Source: Thunnus maccoyii (lineage: Eukaryota; Chordata; Actinopteri; Scombriformes; Scombridae). Taken from it: a DNA stretch of 64,000 nt. The notes under the pieces were generated by a model. It was not told the DNA's origin. It did no database searches and saw only the letters and a program-made list of their open reading frames with translations. The stretch is taken from NCBI RefSeq assembly GCF_910596095.1, contig NC_056552.1, positions 11,451,111 through 11,515,110 of the forward strand, in the 5' to 3' direction. Made by a program: the position numbers and the translations under genes. Below are positions 36,401-48,414 of this stretch, one piece after another; within the stretch, counting starts at the first letter, position 1, and each line of letters opens with the position of its first letter.

Positions 36401-37482
36401 ACTCCTGGCACTAATACTCTACACTACAATGCAACTGTGGAGGCAATCCTGCAACAGGTGATATTAAATTATTTATGTACTACGGCATTTGCTCACTACA
36501 CTGTAGTTTGTATGGCCTTCTCTTCTCATCGCAGGCAGCATATTTGTGAATTAGCTCCAAAATTTCCTTCACAATATGATAAAATACATCATACTAGCTC
36601 CCCTGCACAACATTTCTAGCTGAAAATGATTAAAATTTGCTTTTGCCTGAATGGGTTTGAGCTACTCTACTTGTTTCAAGAGATTTAATAACCATGAATG
36701 AAGCAAGGCATGTTATACGGAACTGTGACATTTACTGGGTAATGTAATTACGTCATGACAGATGATGACTGACTGGATGCATAAAACCATTTGATGATTG
36801 CTCGTACGATAAGACTGGAAGCTTTACAATCTATTCAAAAGTGGTTTTGAACAATGGGATATACACATCTCAGATAATTCTTGCAAAATGTGCAAAGTAA
36901 TGAAGAATTATGCAAATTAAGAAATTATATTGCTTCTCTTTTCAGTCACTTTTCAAAAAGCTATTTAATAAAAACTCCACACAAGTAAAACTCATGTTCT
37001 GACAAGCATGCACTGTACATTTTTCGGGTTTGACAATACATGCTGTGACATCTCTAATCTCTAATGATCTATAATCCCCCTCCATGCAGAATACTGGCAG
37101 GATCATGCACAAATTTAAGCAATCACCTTTTTTTTCCCATACACCAATGTGGGCGAGCGTGATGACATAACAGCTGTGATTTATGCTTACCACTAACAGA
37201 AAATGCCAACTTTCAATCAACACTGTAACAGGTTTTTTTTTTTTACTTACACCAAAGCAAGGTCAACGGAGCTGCTGAAGGGATGAGCAATACGCCGTAC
37301 AGGGCACCTATATGCAATAGAGTCATCAATATGACATTTTTCCATACGATGATCGTGGGAGGTTTTGGGCCTTCTTTCTCTTTGTATGTGTGATCAAACG
37401 CATCTTCCCTGGTGGCCTCTGGAAGAACATTTCCGTTGCTGGGCTTGTGCTGCTTCTTCTCCAACGCCTCCGCCTCCGTCAT
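33480..37482 (-). CDS. scd: Stearoyl-CoA (acyl-CoA delta-9) desaturase
   Basis: Five coding exons on the minus strand: 37482-37251, 36343-36213, 36049-35844, 35385-35153 and 33679-33480. They give 333 residues, the usual fish length. All three iron-binding histidine boxes are present: HRLWSH (94-99), HRVHH (131-135) and HNYHH (272-276). The four membrane spans of the family are visible, the first in NVILMTLLHIGALYGVLLIP. The enzyme sits in the ER membrane and places a cis double bond at C9 of palmitoyl- and stearoyl-CoA, using cytochrome b5 and oxygen. An upstream non-coding exon probably ends at 37784 (donor GTGAGT) and splices to an acceptor just before the ATG. Fish often carry two scd genes; I cannot say which copy this is. 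Confidence 0.95.
33795..33945. repeat. Common fish interspersed repeat fragment in the last scd intron
   Basis: The stretch GTTTGTCTGTTAGTTAGCAA followed by CAGATTTCAGTGAAATTTG is one I recognise as a frequent fish repeat. Ends and class are not determinable here. Confidence 0.4.
34145..34545. mobile_element. scd: Complete TTAA-flanked MITE in the last scd intron
   Basis: Terminal inverted repeats are AGTGCAGTGTGTAGAATTTA and its near-complement TAAATTCTACACAATGGTCC. The subterminal pair TGGCATCTAG/CTAGATGCCA is perfect. Both ends abut TTAA (34145-34148 and 34542-34545), which fits a TTAA target duplication as in piggyBac-like elements. Interior about 390 bp, with no coding capacity. Confidence 0.8.
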
Positions 37483-37783
37483 CGTGGCTGCGGTTTGTGT
37501 GATGCTCTGACCGGCAATAATAACAATTTAAAAAACAAAGAAATCTTTAATGTCAGTCTTTTTCGTCCGGAGCCAACGTCATGTAGGCTAAAACACCTTC
37601 AAACGGTGAATATGTTAATTTTTTTTAATGCTAGCTAGCCCGGTTAGCTAGCTGGCGCTGCTGGTGAGGAAGAGGATGGTAAATAACGTTATGATGCTGA
37701 CACACGACATTCGCCGCGTTGCATAACATTTATAATACAGCTGTTAGGAGGGGAAGAAAACGAACGGTATATTAATAACTCAC

Positions 37784-38060
37784 CTGACAAAAGCAAAACG
37801 AGAGTAAGGCTGGTGATGTCGCCGCTCTGCTCAACCCAAAACTACCAGAAAAAGGGAGAGTGATAGTCGAGTCTGCAGCGAACGCATCAATGGCAGCTGG
37901 AGCTGGAGGTGCCTCGGCAGTTGCTGACCAATCAGCGCTCGGATGCCGCCTCAAGCTCGGGCTCTGATTGGCTGCCTGTTTATCTGCTGTTCACCTTTTA
38001 TTCATCCTCCTGCCAGATGTATATTTACCTCCTCTGGAGAGCAGCTGCCGCTGTCTAGAC
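37784..38060 (-). promoter_or_regulatory. scd: scd promoter and non-coding first exon
   Basis: The non-coding exon ends at 37784 with the donor GTGAGTTA. Upstream on the minus strand are two NF-Y-type CCAAT boxes in opposite orientations, GACCAATCAGCG at 37926-37937 and CTGATTGGCTG at 37964-37974. They are 39 bases apart. In mammals paired CCAAT boxes next to SREBP sites control SCD. I saw no clear SRE and no TATA box, so the exact start site is open. Confidence 0.55.
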
Positions 38061-38362
38061 ATGTATTGAATTAATCGCACTCATATATTTCCATTCACGC
38101 GTGGGTTAATAAGGGAATCGGCAGCGACGTGAGCAGAGCGGAGAGGTGTTAATATATACAGATGAAACTGCGAATTACATAAAGTTACTTAACTGTACAT
38201 CAAACACATGCAGCGGTAGAGGAGCCCCCACCCGCCCACACAGGGAAAATACAGGCTGTCCTCATCCCAAAAATATCAATAAAAAAACCAAAAAATATCA
38301 CATGATAGCGTTAAATAGAGGATATACTAAAAAATATTCAGGTAATAGTCAGTAAGGCCTGC

Positions 38363-39431
38363 TTAAAGGGCAGGTTCACAGATTTTCAAGTGTGTCTTAA
38401 AACAACAGTCAGGTGCCCAAATGAACACTGAAAGAAGTCTTCCTTGCTGTAATCATTATTCTTGTTCATACTGGCTTTTAAAAGATCCTTTGTTGGCCAA
38501 ACTGCATGCCAAACTGAAAACCAAAGGCAACTGTGCTTTTGCTGCCCTGGCACCCAGACTTTGGAACAATCTCCCCTCTTCCAATTAAATCAGCTGAGTC
38601 TGATGACTGTTTTAAACAACATTTAAAAACCCACTTTTTTAGGATGGCCTTTCTATAACATTCGATGACTTCAACTGTTTGCTCTGGGTGGTGACTGATT
38701 GATGTACGCTTCCTGTGTTTGTATGTGGGTTATGTGTATGTATTTTTGATTTTTTTTTTCCTGTTCTGTATTGTTCTTCTTTTTTACCCTGTTTTTCTTG
38801 TTCTCTTTTACTTTCTGTGCCGATGTTGTGTAAAGCACTTAGTAACCAGTGTTATAAAAGGTGCTGTATAAATAAAGTTCTACTCACTTACTTACCTTTC
38901 AAATGTGCTTTCAATGTAAGTGATAGAGGCCAAAATCCACAGTGTGTCCACAGTCATTTTGTGCAAAAATGCATTTAAAAGTTGCTCTGAAGCTTATATG
39001 AGGCTTCAGCAGTCTGAGTTCGTCATATAAAGAGGATATCTGCCACATTTACAGTCTTTTTAGCATCAAATTCCCTCTTTCTGTTTCCTCAGACAGTGTT
39101 TCCCTGTTGAGCTGCGGTGGAAGTATAATAACAAAAATAGGGACTTTGGCACTAAAAAGACAACAACATTGAAAGACATCTACTTTATTTGACTCTTTTG
39201 GATGGCTGAAGCCTCATATTAAATTCGGATAAACATTTAAAGACATTTTTGTACAGAAAGAGGGCTGTCTTGCTCCCTATCACTTACATAAGTACATTAT
39301 GTAGGGATCTTCTGACGGTCAGTGTGAACAGGAGGAATGATTATGGCGAGAAAAACCTATTTTAATGTTCATTTGGGCACCTGACCTGTTGTTTTAAGAC
39401 ACACTTGAAAAATTGTGAACACGTCCTTTAA
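38363..39431. mobile_element. TTAA-type MITE with long inverted repeats, copy 2, split by a LINE
   Basis: TTAAAGGGCAGGTTCACAGA at the left mirrors GTGAACACGTCCTTTAA at the right. Extended arms (AAGTGTGTCTTAAAACAACA; CAGGTGCCCAAATGAACA) pair over more than 60 bases. Both ends abut TTAA (38363-38366 and 39428-39431). The interior also carries the GAAGCTTATATGAGGCTTCA palindrome. It has no open frame. A LINE end at 38492-38894 interrupts it. Confidence 0.85.
38492..38894 (+). mobile_element. 5'-truncated LINE 3' end nested in the MITE
   Basis: The left part translates KLHAKLKTKGNCAFAALAPR then LWNNLP. This is the C-terminal tail of reverse-transcriptase proteins of the L2/Rex type LINEs. An ordinary fish LINE 3' end follows (GTAAAGCACTTAGTAACC, then TGCTGTATAAATAAAGTT), then the short tail ACTTACTTAC. 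CCTTT on both sides (38487-38491 and 38895-38899) is a likely target duplication. In the reading frame a stop follows soon after the conserved part; the piece is non-functional. Confidence 0.7.
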
Positions 39432-40439
39432 CTCACTGGTGAGTGCCACACCTACACCAAAATCTTTTGGACTGACATGAACTTTCTTTAAAGAGGAAGC
39501 ATAGCTGTTGATTTGAAGGAAACACTTGTGCAAAGAGAGTATTTTAAAGACTGTGGTGTTGTATAGCCTACATCCTAAACTTTCTCTTGATATTTGGGAA
39601 ATTTTATATTCATACCAGAAAATTGTCAAACCAAAAGCCAAACTTTTAGTATATATTTAGACACCCTGAAACTTAGTTAGATCTGTAAGGCGATAAGAAC
39701 TATAACTATATGTCTCTCATATGAGCTAAACCCTCAAGCACCACTTTATTTCTTTTTCTTTTTTTCTTTGTCATATCTGAATCAGATAGCTTTTATCCTG
39801 TTTTCTCTGTACCTTTATTGTAATTTTGTGTTGTCAATTAATATATTTATTCCAAAAAAAGTTGTCCGCCATAAATATGGGAATATTTTAGGAATACCAT
39901 ATTTGGAAAATACCACAAGAGAACAATTATGTCATCGTTTTTATTCAGGAAGGCTTTTTCATCTTAAGTCTTGTTATTGTCTTTATGTTATATGTTTTTT
40001 AATGCTGTGGCACTTTAAGAATCGATGTGAATGAAACCTGCAGTAAAAATTAAATGCATTATTATTATTAGTATTATACAAACTTACAACTGAATAGGAA
40101 TAGGAATGCTGTTCATATATCAGTCATCTAGTGAATTTAAATCTTCATCTAAAGGCTCTGGACTGTTTAGTTCAATCAAATAAAGTCAAAAGACTAACTG
40201 TACAGTGAGGTGATGTTAAACTGTGAAGACAGTTGCAGATATATAGTTCACAGGACGCAAATTAATTTCCTCCACTCAGGACGATGGCCCTTGTTCCTGA
40301 CCTACATTTGAAAACAGACGATTTGTCTTCATCTAGAGGAGAAATGAAGCAGCACAGGGAGCCGTGGTGGAAACAGGGCTAGTTTACCTTTCTCTAACCC
40401 TCCATGGCAGAGGGTTTGGCTGTTGCCTCACAAATATCT

Positions 40440-40960
40440 CATTATCAATAAGATAAAGGAAGTGTCCTTTAAGCTTATACGTAAATTACACCTTGTAAAG
40501 CATTTTCTTAAAAGATTCAATAATGATATTGTGTTCATTTGGCTCTGCACACACTGAAACTGTGCCTCATTTATTCTGGCATTGTTACCACACTAAAAGA
40601 CTGTGGCAAGAGGTTTCAAAGTTTATTAATTCATGGCTGATTTTGCTTTATTGTATAAACATGTTCTGTTTGTTTTTTTGAGTTGCAACAGAAAGAATGA
40701 AAACAAGCTTACATAATCAATCTTATTATTATCTTAGCTGGGTTTCATATTCACGAATGTAAGTTTGCCAACAAAAACCTCCACTCTTCTCTGTTTTTCA
40801 TAAAGAATATGAGTAATACGTACAGACCATTAAATCTTGCACTAAAAAGAAGGCTGTAAAAACTGTTAATGAGTATATTTTTATGTCTCTATTTAACTAT
40901 TCTGTTGTTTTATTTGTTTTTCTAGTCATTAGTTTTACTCTTTATTGTTTTGGGGTTTTT
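40440..40960 (+). mobile_element. L1/Tx1-type LINE ORF2 C-terminal remnant (plus strand)
   Basis: The frame reads ETVPHLFWHCYHTKRLWQEV and then VSKFINSWLI. This is the Cys/His-rich C-terminal region of L1-like ORF2 proteins. Further on QQKPPLFSVFHKE and KKKAVKTVNEY match the expected order. At least two frame interruptions lie between these parts. The upstream reverse transcriptase and endonuclease are absent. Confidence 0.65.
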
Positions 40961-41147
40961 TGCATTTAATTTTCTTGCTATTTCCAATGTGCTGTTTGTG
41001 TGGTCAAGTTTCCAGATATCAGACAGTCACACTAACAAATTTATGCCACCAACTTTTTTGACCTGAACTATTTTTTTATATTGCATAACTGAACAATATT
41101 AAACATCAATAGACATATATGCCAAGAGTTTAGGGGTATATGAACTA

Positions 41148-41607
41148 CAGATGGGTGACAAATTAAAGGAAAAACCAACATAAAGTGTCTTAGTAAGGTG
41201 GGCCACCACATGCCGCCAGAGCAGCTTCAATCTGTCTGTCTCTGAACTCTTCTAGAGGGATGAACACCATTCTTCAAAAAGATATTTCCTCATTTGGTGT
41301 TTTGATGATGGTGGTGGAGAGTGCTGTCTGACACGTCAGTCCAAAATCCCCCATAGGCTCTCACTCATTTTCATCCTGGAAGAGACCACTCCCATCAGGA
41401 TAGAAGTGTTTCATCATAGGATAAAGGTGATGACTCAGAACAACTTTGTATTGATTTACAGTGATCCTTCCCTCTAAGGGGGGCAAGTGGACCCAAACCA
41501 TGCCAGAAAAATGCCCCCCCAAAGCATAACAGAGCCACCAGATCCCCTCAGTGTAGGGGTCAAGCATTCAGACCTGTACCAGTTTTTCCTTTTGTCACCT
41601 GTCTGTA
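41148..41607 (-). pseudogene. Tc1/mariner-like transposase remnant
   Basis: On the minus strand the frame reads [20 protein letters not shown] then [12 protein letters not shown], the region around the second catalytic aspartate of Tc1-type transposases. After a gap come [10 protein letters not shown] and IEAALAACGGPP, the C-terminal end of the same protein, in different frames and with a stop. The part between is deleted. Possible element ends are GTGACAAATTAAAGGAAAAA (left) and AGTTTTTCCTTTTGTCACC (right), roughly inverted. Confidence 0.7.
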
Positions 41608-41959
41608 AACACAAAAGCACATTTACACACACGTTCTTTCTGTAGCCAACACACGAAGATCACACTTTAATCTTTACTAAAAATGTTTAGGTAACATGTT
41701 GAACAACAGGACACAAACATATTGTTTTACTTGATAGTATGAGTTTTTGCCTTTGTTAAATGATGGCATTAATAAAGTTCAAAATTATCTCAAAATTGTT
41801 TAATTTTGTGTCATTTTTATAGCAGTATTTAACAGTGGCACTATTTACACCCAGAGCACTCATTTTACCCCTACCTTGGGGCAAGTTGTGCCACTTTTTT
41901 AATGGGTCATTGTTCTAAAACCATAATAATTAGATAACTTGTTTTAATTTCCATGGGTA

Positions 41960-42340
41960 CACAACAACCTGAGGTATATATAGTAACTATTATTTGAAAC
42001 AAATACACTTTTATTTTGCAGTAAAATAATCAAATATAAAAAGTGGTCCCCTACTGCTTATGTTCTGAACTGCAGACGTCACACAAACCAAACAGCACAT
42101 CTTTGTGTAGTAAAGATGTGCTGATTTGTGAAAACTGAACAGAAATGTTATAATGAATGTATTGGGCAAATTTTTTCCTAAGAATAATAGTATAAAGACA
42201 TCTCCAAAACAAGTGGATGGTTGTTTATCAAGTCCACAGAAAGAACAATTAATATCAATGTCATTTAATATTTTTTGCAAACAATGTTTTGCTGGATAGC
42301 ATCGATGGATAAGTTTGAAACAGACATCTCCAGATTTGTT
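41960..42340 (-). mobile_element. L1/Tx1-type LINE ORF2 remnant (minus strand)
   Basis: Minus-strand translation gives FKLIHRCYPAKHCLQKILND followed by IDINCSFCGLDKQ. It then reads GKNLPNTFIITFLFSF, in the order expected for the ORF2 C-terminus of L1-like LINEs. It points away from dnajb12 and stops about 140 bases before its ATG. It is a small decayed fragment. Confidence 0.55.
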
Positions 42341-42477
42341 ACGTGTTTATGCCATACATCCGTGGTTTACGCCACCAACTATTTGCAGCATCCCGGTGGC
42401 GTCATCAGCCGGCGCCTTTATTTACTTATGGTCCAGTTAGCTCACTGTTAGCCGCCTGTGGTTAGCCGCCTGCTGCA

Positions 42478-45400
42478 ATGGAGGTAAACAGGGACGAAGC
42501 GGAGCGCTGCATCGACATTGCAACTGCGGCGTTAACCAACGAGCAGCCGGAGAAGGCGCAGAGGTTCCTGGAGAAGGCTCAGAGACTGTTCCCGACAGAA
42601 AAGGCGAAGGGTAAGTTACATAAAAGATGGCCTAGCCGAGGTCAGCTCAGCAGCATCACCTGCAGCATCACCTGCAGCATCCCAGATGAGATCTGCAGCG
42701 CATGTAGCCGCGGCCTGTGATAGCAGACAAGCAAACAGGCTCAGTTACTGTGTTCACATGAGTCATGTTGTTATTTCAAGACAAGAATAACAGCAAACCA
42801 CTCCTGCTGTGGCTGTTAAATATTCTGTTTTTCTGCTCAGCCTAAAACAGATGTGGTTAAAGGTGTCGGTGATGCGGTTGTCAGCTAAGCCTAGAAGTCA
42901 GTCACCATCACGGACAAGTATACTCAAGTAAAAGTAGAAATACTGTCGTCTTAAAATATTGCATTGCAAATAAAAGTCCAGAATTCAAAATGTTACTTAA
43001 AAAAATACAGAAGTATTATCAACATAATGTACCTAAAGTATCAAAAGTACTCATTATGCAGAGTGGCTTCTTTTAGAGTGTTATATTATTACAGGATATT
43101 ATATTGTTTGTTTTTATTACTAATAAATACATGTAAGAGCATTGCAATTATGTAGTTCATCAATGTGGAGCCAGTTTTAGATACTTTGGAGAGATTAATA
43201 GTAATAGTGCTGCATCATTTTTATATAAGTGTGTAATATGTTTTTATTATAATAATATTCACTATGTATATAGCACCTTTCACAAAAGAAAAGAGCTGAT
43301 AATTTAAACAACAGTTAGGCTATTCTATCTAACTATCTATCTATTTATATAAAATGTTAATCTGAAAAGTATATGTGGCAAATAAATGTAGTGAAGTGAA
43401 AAAAATTACAATATTTCCCTCTGAAATGCAATGGAGTCGAAGTACAAAGTGGCATAAAATGGAAATACTCAGGTAAAAGCACAAGTACCTTAAATTTGTA
43501 CTTGAGTAAATGTACTACTTAGTTAGAGTCCACAATTGACAGTTGATATGGGTGGTCTATCATCAATATTATGATACATACTGTATAACATGTAATTGTA
43601 TAGGATTATTGGATATGAGACTAGCTGATATTTTGATTATTAGGTGAAGGGTGTGGGGTTTGGTCTTACGAGACTATATTACAGTTAATGACAACATTCT
43701 TAGTTTATCTTACTATTTTAGCAGAGCTATGATATAGTCAGCTATCTATATTATATCTGAATTTCTGTCTCAAAAATGTATTATTTGTATTTTTTCCTTA
43801 AAAGCACATGCAGTTGTCCCTAAATAAAATATTGTCATTCCATTTTTCTTTTACCATGTGAGGTTGTTGTTACTGCAGCATTATGACACATAGCTCAAAT
43901 GTGTTTTGGGGGGATCTTAAAGGCTTCACTACTGCTCTACTTTAGTTACTCTAATCTAAACTTATTCTATTTATTTGTCTTAGTGATTTATTTAACAGGG
44001 ATAGTGCACATTAATAAACATTGCTGTAAATGCGCCAGAGTTAGTCAAGAGGCTATTTTTCATCTGTAGTCTCTGGACAGATGTTACAAAGTCACCCTGA
44101 AAACAATATAAAATTAAAAATTATAGTTATTTAGATGATTTATATGCATGCAGAGCAATAATAAAAAGAGAGGAGATATTAATCTTAGTAAAAATATCAT
44201 ACATGACATTATACTACATTGTCAGGTACCAATTAAAACATGCGACAGACACACAATATAATAAATATATCATGGAGTAACATTGGCTAAGCTTTTGAAT
44301 AAAATACATGAACAATGAAGATATTTCATCACATTAATGCAAAAATCATATAAAATCCTATATCACCATGAAGTAGTCTTGCTCATTGATTTGCAGCATT
44401 TCCCACAATGTCCATATACACACAGAGATGTTACTCTAAACGTATAGCTACTACTGTATGACACAATCTCTTGCAGTTGAGAGATTTGTATCATCTCATG
44501 TCTCATAGCCGTGGTCAAAAAATAGAAAAATCTGCCTTCAGCTATGCCTCTTCATGTCGAATGCTTGTTTGAATATCTTGTGATGATCGCAACCCTGTTA
44601 TTGTTTGTTCTCACAGTATTGTTGGACCTAATAGCAAAGAATGGATTTACATCCAGACAAGGTGCTCACTCAGACTTCAGCGGGGTCTCAGGGCCTCGAC
44701 AGCGACAGACCACCAGTGAGGACACCAGACCTGAAGAAAAGCCTGCAGAAACCTCAAAATCCTACAGCGCAGATCAGCTGGATGCTGTGAGGAGGTACTT
44801 AAGCCTGATAATCGTGTACATTTGTGTATTCTATGGGTTTATTGATGTGCACCATGATATATCACTAGACACTGAGAATCGTATGCTCTCTGCACAGGAT
44901 AAAACAATGTAAAGACTTCTATGAAATTCTCGGGGTACAGAAAGACGCCTCTGAGGACGAACTCAAAAGATCATATAGAAAACTTGCCCTGAAATTCCAT
45001 CCAGACAAGAATCATGCCCCAGGTGCAACGGAGGCATTTAAAGGTAATCTCAATGAACTCATTACAGGCTATAGCTAATTATGGGTACATAGTATGACAA
45101 AGATTTCTCAGTTTACACTTTTAGCCCTCCTTTATGATGCTCAAACATAGCATGACTTCATAATTTGTCATTTAAAACAGCTATCGGGAATGCGTACGCT
45201 GTTCTGAGTAACACCAACAAAAGAAGACAGTATGATCAGTGTGGAGAGGAGAGGAGGCATCCTTCAAGGCACGGACCAGATGATGGCAGCTTTGAGCCTG
45301 ATATCTCACCTGAAGACCTCTTTAATATGTTCTTTGGAGGAGGTTACCCATCAAGTAAGTTTCACTCTTTTCTCTTTTCATACCAAACTTGTGAGACGCG

Positions 45401-46867
45401 GTATTTTCATTGTAATACTGGTTATGATATATGTATAAAGTGTTAACTACATGTGTTTAATGTAGGCAATGCCAATGTATACACCAATGGGAGGATGCGT
45501 TACCAAAGGCCAGAGAGAAGAGAGCGACAGCGAGATGTAAGTTTGATGCTATTATTAGAGCTCCTGCACACTGCAGATTTGCAAATAATGTAGTCTTCTA
45601 TGTTAAACAGCAGGGGGAGACATTGAGTCATGTTTGAATTCAGCTGCATTCAATGTTTTTCAGAGAATTTGAAAGCAAAAAAGCAGTGAGATATGTTTTG
45701 GAATCAGCTGTAATGTCGTTGAATGATTGAAATACTTTTTGTTTTTTGCAGGGAGGCCTCGCTCTCTTCGTGCAGGTCATGCCCATCCTCATCCTGGTTA
45801 TCGTGTCGGCCCTCAGTCAGATAATGGTGAACAGTCCCCCCTACAGCCTCAGCTTCAGGCCGTAAGTGTGTGATCCCTGTTCTGAACGCCTGCCTAAGAA
45901 GGATGTAAAATAACACGGCTAACTGTTGTTTTGCATATTTGCGAAGGGACTGCGATTGAAGATTATCTTCAAGTTACATAACCGGCAGCATAATCCAGCT
46001 CAGGTTTATTTCATAATTGTTAATTGTTATCTTTTCATGCTATTTTTGTCACTGATTTATAGATTAACCGAGCTAAAAATATATTTTCTTTCATAATATT
46101 CGCAGTTATAACGCTCTCCGAGGCAGATCCATTGTTTTGGCTTTTTCAGTTTGTTGTTTGTTTTTTAAAAAAGAACATTTTAATGCCGCCTCTCTTTGTT
46201 CCAAATCATCACAGACCTCTTCTGTGCTTGTAAGGATTGCTGGCTCCATGTGCCTGCCCTCTCTTTCCATGTCTGCCTTTTGTGTTTTTAGAAACACTTC
46301 TGCAGTTTCTGCCCTTGTCTGTGAGCCGCTATCGGTCATGAGTCATTTTAACAGAGACGGATGGTGCCAGATCTGTCATCCTCGTGCTGCGTTCAGTCAT
46401 ATGATATGTCTCTCACACTTTGTCCTATCGTCCCGACAGGTCAGCAGGTTACACTCAGAAGAGGCTGACTGAGACCCTGAAGGTGCCATATTATGTGGGG
46501 GAGCAGTTTCCCAAAGAGTTCACTGGAGTGAATCTGAAGAATTTGGAGCGGACAGTGGAGGATGATTATATTTCCAACCTTCGCAACAATTGTTGGAAGG
46601 AGAAACAACAAAGTATGTTTGCCAGGAAGACAAATTATTCTTGTTATTGACCATTTATGTCATTATCAGATCTGGGAAAAGAGTTAAAACATATTCTGAT
46701 GCCCTCATATATATTTCATGAAGTGTTTCTGTTGGTTTCTTGCAGAAGAAGGCATGCTGTACAGAGCTCGCTATTTTGGAGACACCGATCTATACCAAAG
46801 AGCACAGCGAGCTCGCACTCCAAGCTGCGTCAAGCTGTCTGAGATCACAGCTTCGTTACATGGTTGA
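42478..46867 (+). CDS. dnajb12: DnaJ heat shock protein family (Hsp40) member B12
   Basis: Eight exons: 42478-42610, 44617-44794, 44898-45043, 45181-45354, 45466-45536, 45752-45861, 46440-46612 and 46746-46867. They give 368 residues, against about 375 in human. The N-terminus ([20 protein letters not shown]) is the conserved cytosolic helical hairpin. The J-domain (about 108-170) has HPD at 138-140, the motif that stimulates Hsp70 ATPase. A Gly/Phe stretch ([13 protein letters not shown]) follows, then one membrane helix (about 238-258, [19 protein letters not shown]) and the DUF1977 domain ([17 protein letters not shown]). DNAJB12 sits in the ER membrane facing the cytosol and recruits Hsc70 for degradation of misfolded membrane proteins. 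DNAJB14 is the closest alternative; the C-terminus ([20 protein letters not shown]) and the ddit4 neighbour favour B12. Confidence 0.94.
42905..43540. mobile_element. hAT-type MITE copy in dnajb12 intron 1, ends eroded
   Basis: The interior matches the complete copy at 54924-55634: AAGTATACTCAAGTAAAAGT, TTTCCCTCTGAAATGCAATG, GAAGTACAAAGTGGCATAAA. The ends are CATCACGGACA and AGTCCACAATTG, but I found no matching target duplication. It is therefore older or rearranged. Confidence 0.6.
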
Positions 46868-47980
46868 GGCTGCTTTCAAAATTAAAAAAAGCAAGTTCTT
46901 CAGACTAAGAAAATGTTCTTGTTTCTAAACACATATGAAAAGATCAACCTGCATGTTTAGTTTAATTTAATAAATTAAAGTTTTCTCCTTTTTTTTTTTT
47001 GTTTCTTTCTTGTCTCCAGGTATTCAGAATCACCACAAAAGAATATTGGCTGTAAATAAATGAGCTTTAACAATCTGAAGACGACTCAACAAGCAACACA
47101 AACAAACCAGCACCGACCTACATGGAAATATGGGAAACTGAAACCGACCACATACATATTTGAAATAACTTCTGCAGTATTAGTATGTGGAATTAATAAT
47201 ATAATGTTAATATACTGTTTTAAAATAGAAGAGCCATTTTAAATAGCTTGTCCTCTAGACAGGATATGGGTTTCGATAACCTCAAAGCCCCGGTTTTGAC
47301 TGGGAGCCAGGAAGCTGGCAGAGGCCCCTTCATGGTTTTTTGCACGAATGCAGTATGAAACCAGAATAGTAGTGATGATAGATATAACTTGTACGGATGT
47401 TATTTATGTAGCAGATGATTAGATACCACAGTGAACGCTTCCTCTTTTTTTTTTATGCAGTCAAATCAGTAAGTTTGAGAGATATTTCGCGGTTTGACTT
47501 CAATTGCACATTCTAACCTTCTGAAACTATGCAGGAATAATGTGAATATACACTCATGTCTAGAGCTTGTCAGACACTTGAACACCTGAGATTTGTCTTC
47601 TTTGCTGTGTGTGTGTGTGTATGAAAATATTTATGAAATGTCCCATTTCACTTTACCTCCTTTAACTGTATTAAGGGTAGAATCGTAATACTGTAACTTG
47701 ATGGCTCCTCACAACAAATGCCAAGGGAATGAGAGACGTGCCTGTCCACAAAGTGGGACTTAAACAAGTTCTAGTTTTGGAGTGTAATGTCTCTGATAAA
47801 CATTATCTGTTGGAAAAAGCAATTTTTTTTGTCACACTTTTAAGTTAATAGTATGCTATTTATTGTTAAATTATTTGTATTATTTATTTAAAAATGGATT
47901 ATCCGGCTAGGAAAACGGTACAGACCTTGTTCACTTTTTCCACCATGTTTTTACTCCCAGAATGAAAATAAATATGGATG
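46868..47980 (+). other. dnajb12: dnajb12 3' untranslated region
   Basis: Three AATAAA signals lie downstream of the stop codon (46969-46974, 47055-47060 and 47967-47972), so alternative polyadenylation is possible. A GT repeat lies at about 47608-47623. No open frame here was accepted. Confidence 0.5.
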
Positions 47981-48414
47981 CTTAAACGTGTTGGGAGTGA
48001 CTCATCGTTCAGAGCAGAACAAAATGTGGAGACAAAAGCTCAGTCAGCACATTCAGCAAATAAAATTTGCCGGCTGGCCTGGCTGGCTGAGAGTTGGAAC
48101 TGGAAACATGGCTGGGTGCACGTTCACATTTTTGGGGGACGTGCAGCATGTGCCCAGCAGGAACTGCAGCGTCACATCCTTTCACCGCAAATGTACTCAG
48201 CTGTTTTCAGCAGCTGTTGCGTCAATGCTTTCTGATTTTGACTCACCAGATTTCGGTTTGGCAAATTGCGTACTTTTTCTTTAGAAGTGAATCTTTGCAC
48301 ATAGCCGAGTGCGACGTGCCTGTCAGCTGATCTGTTTCACTAAACAGTTGCATGTTATTCTTCACTCCAATAGGTTTCTGACTATGGATTGTCAAAGAAT
48401 AGGCATACAGCTAC

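Larger units (their letters stand above)
38061..42477. other. Transposon-rich interval between scd and dnajb12
   Basis: Divergent genes flank about 4.4 kb with no host exon recognised. It contains a MITE with a nested LINE end, two L1-type fragments in opposite orientations and a Tc1 remnant, all listed separately. The dnajb12 promoter lies in the last 100 or so bases, which contain the repeated TTAGCCGCC motif. Confidence 0.6.

Noticed and set aside
42653-42692. Short repeat of CAGCATCACCTG units after dnajb12 exon 1
   Set aside because: Two to three imperfect units just inside intron 1; a minor tandem repeat without further signal.
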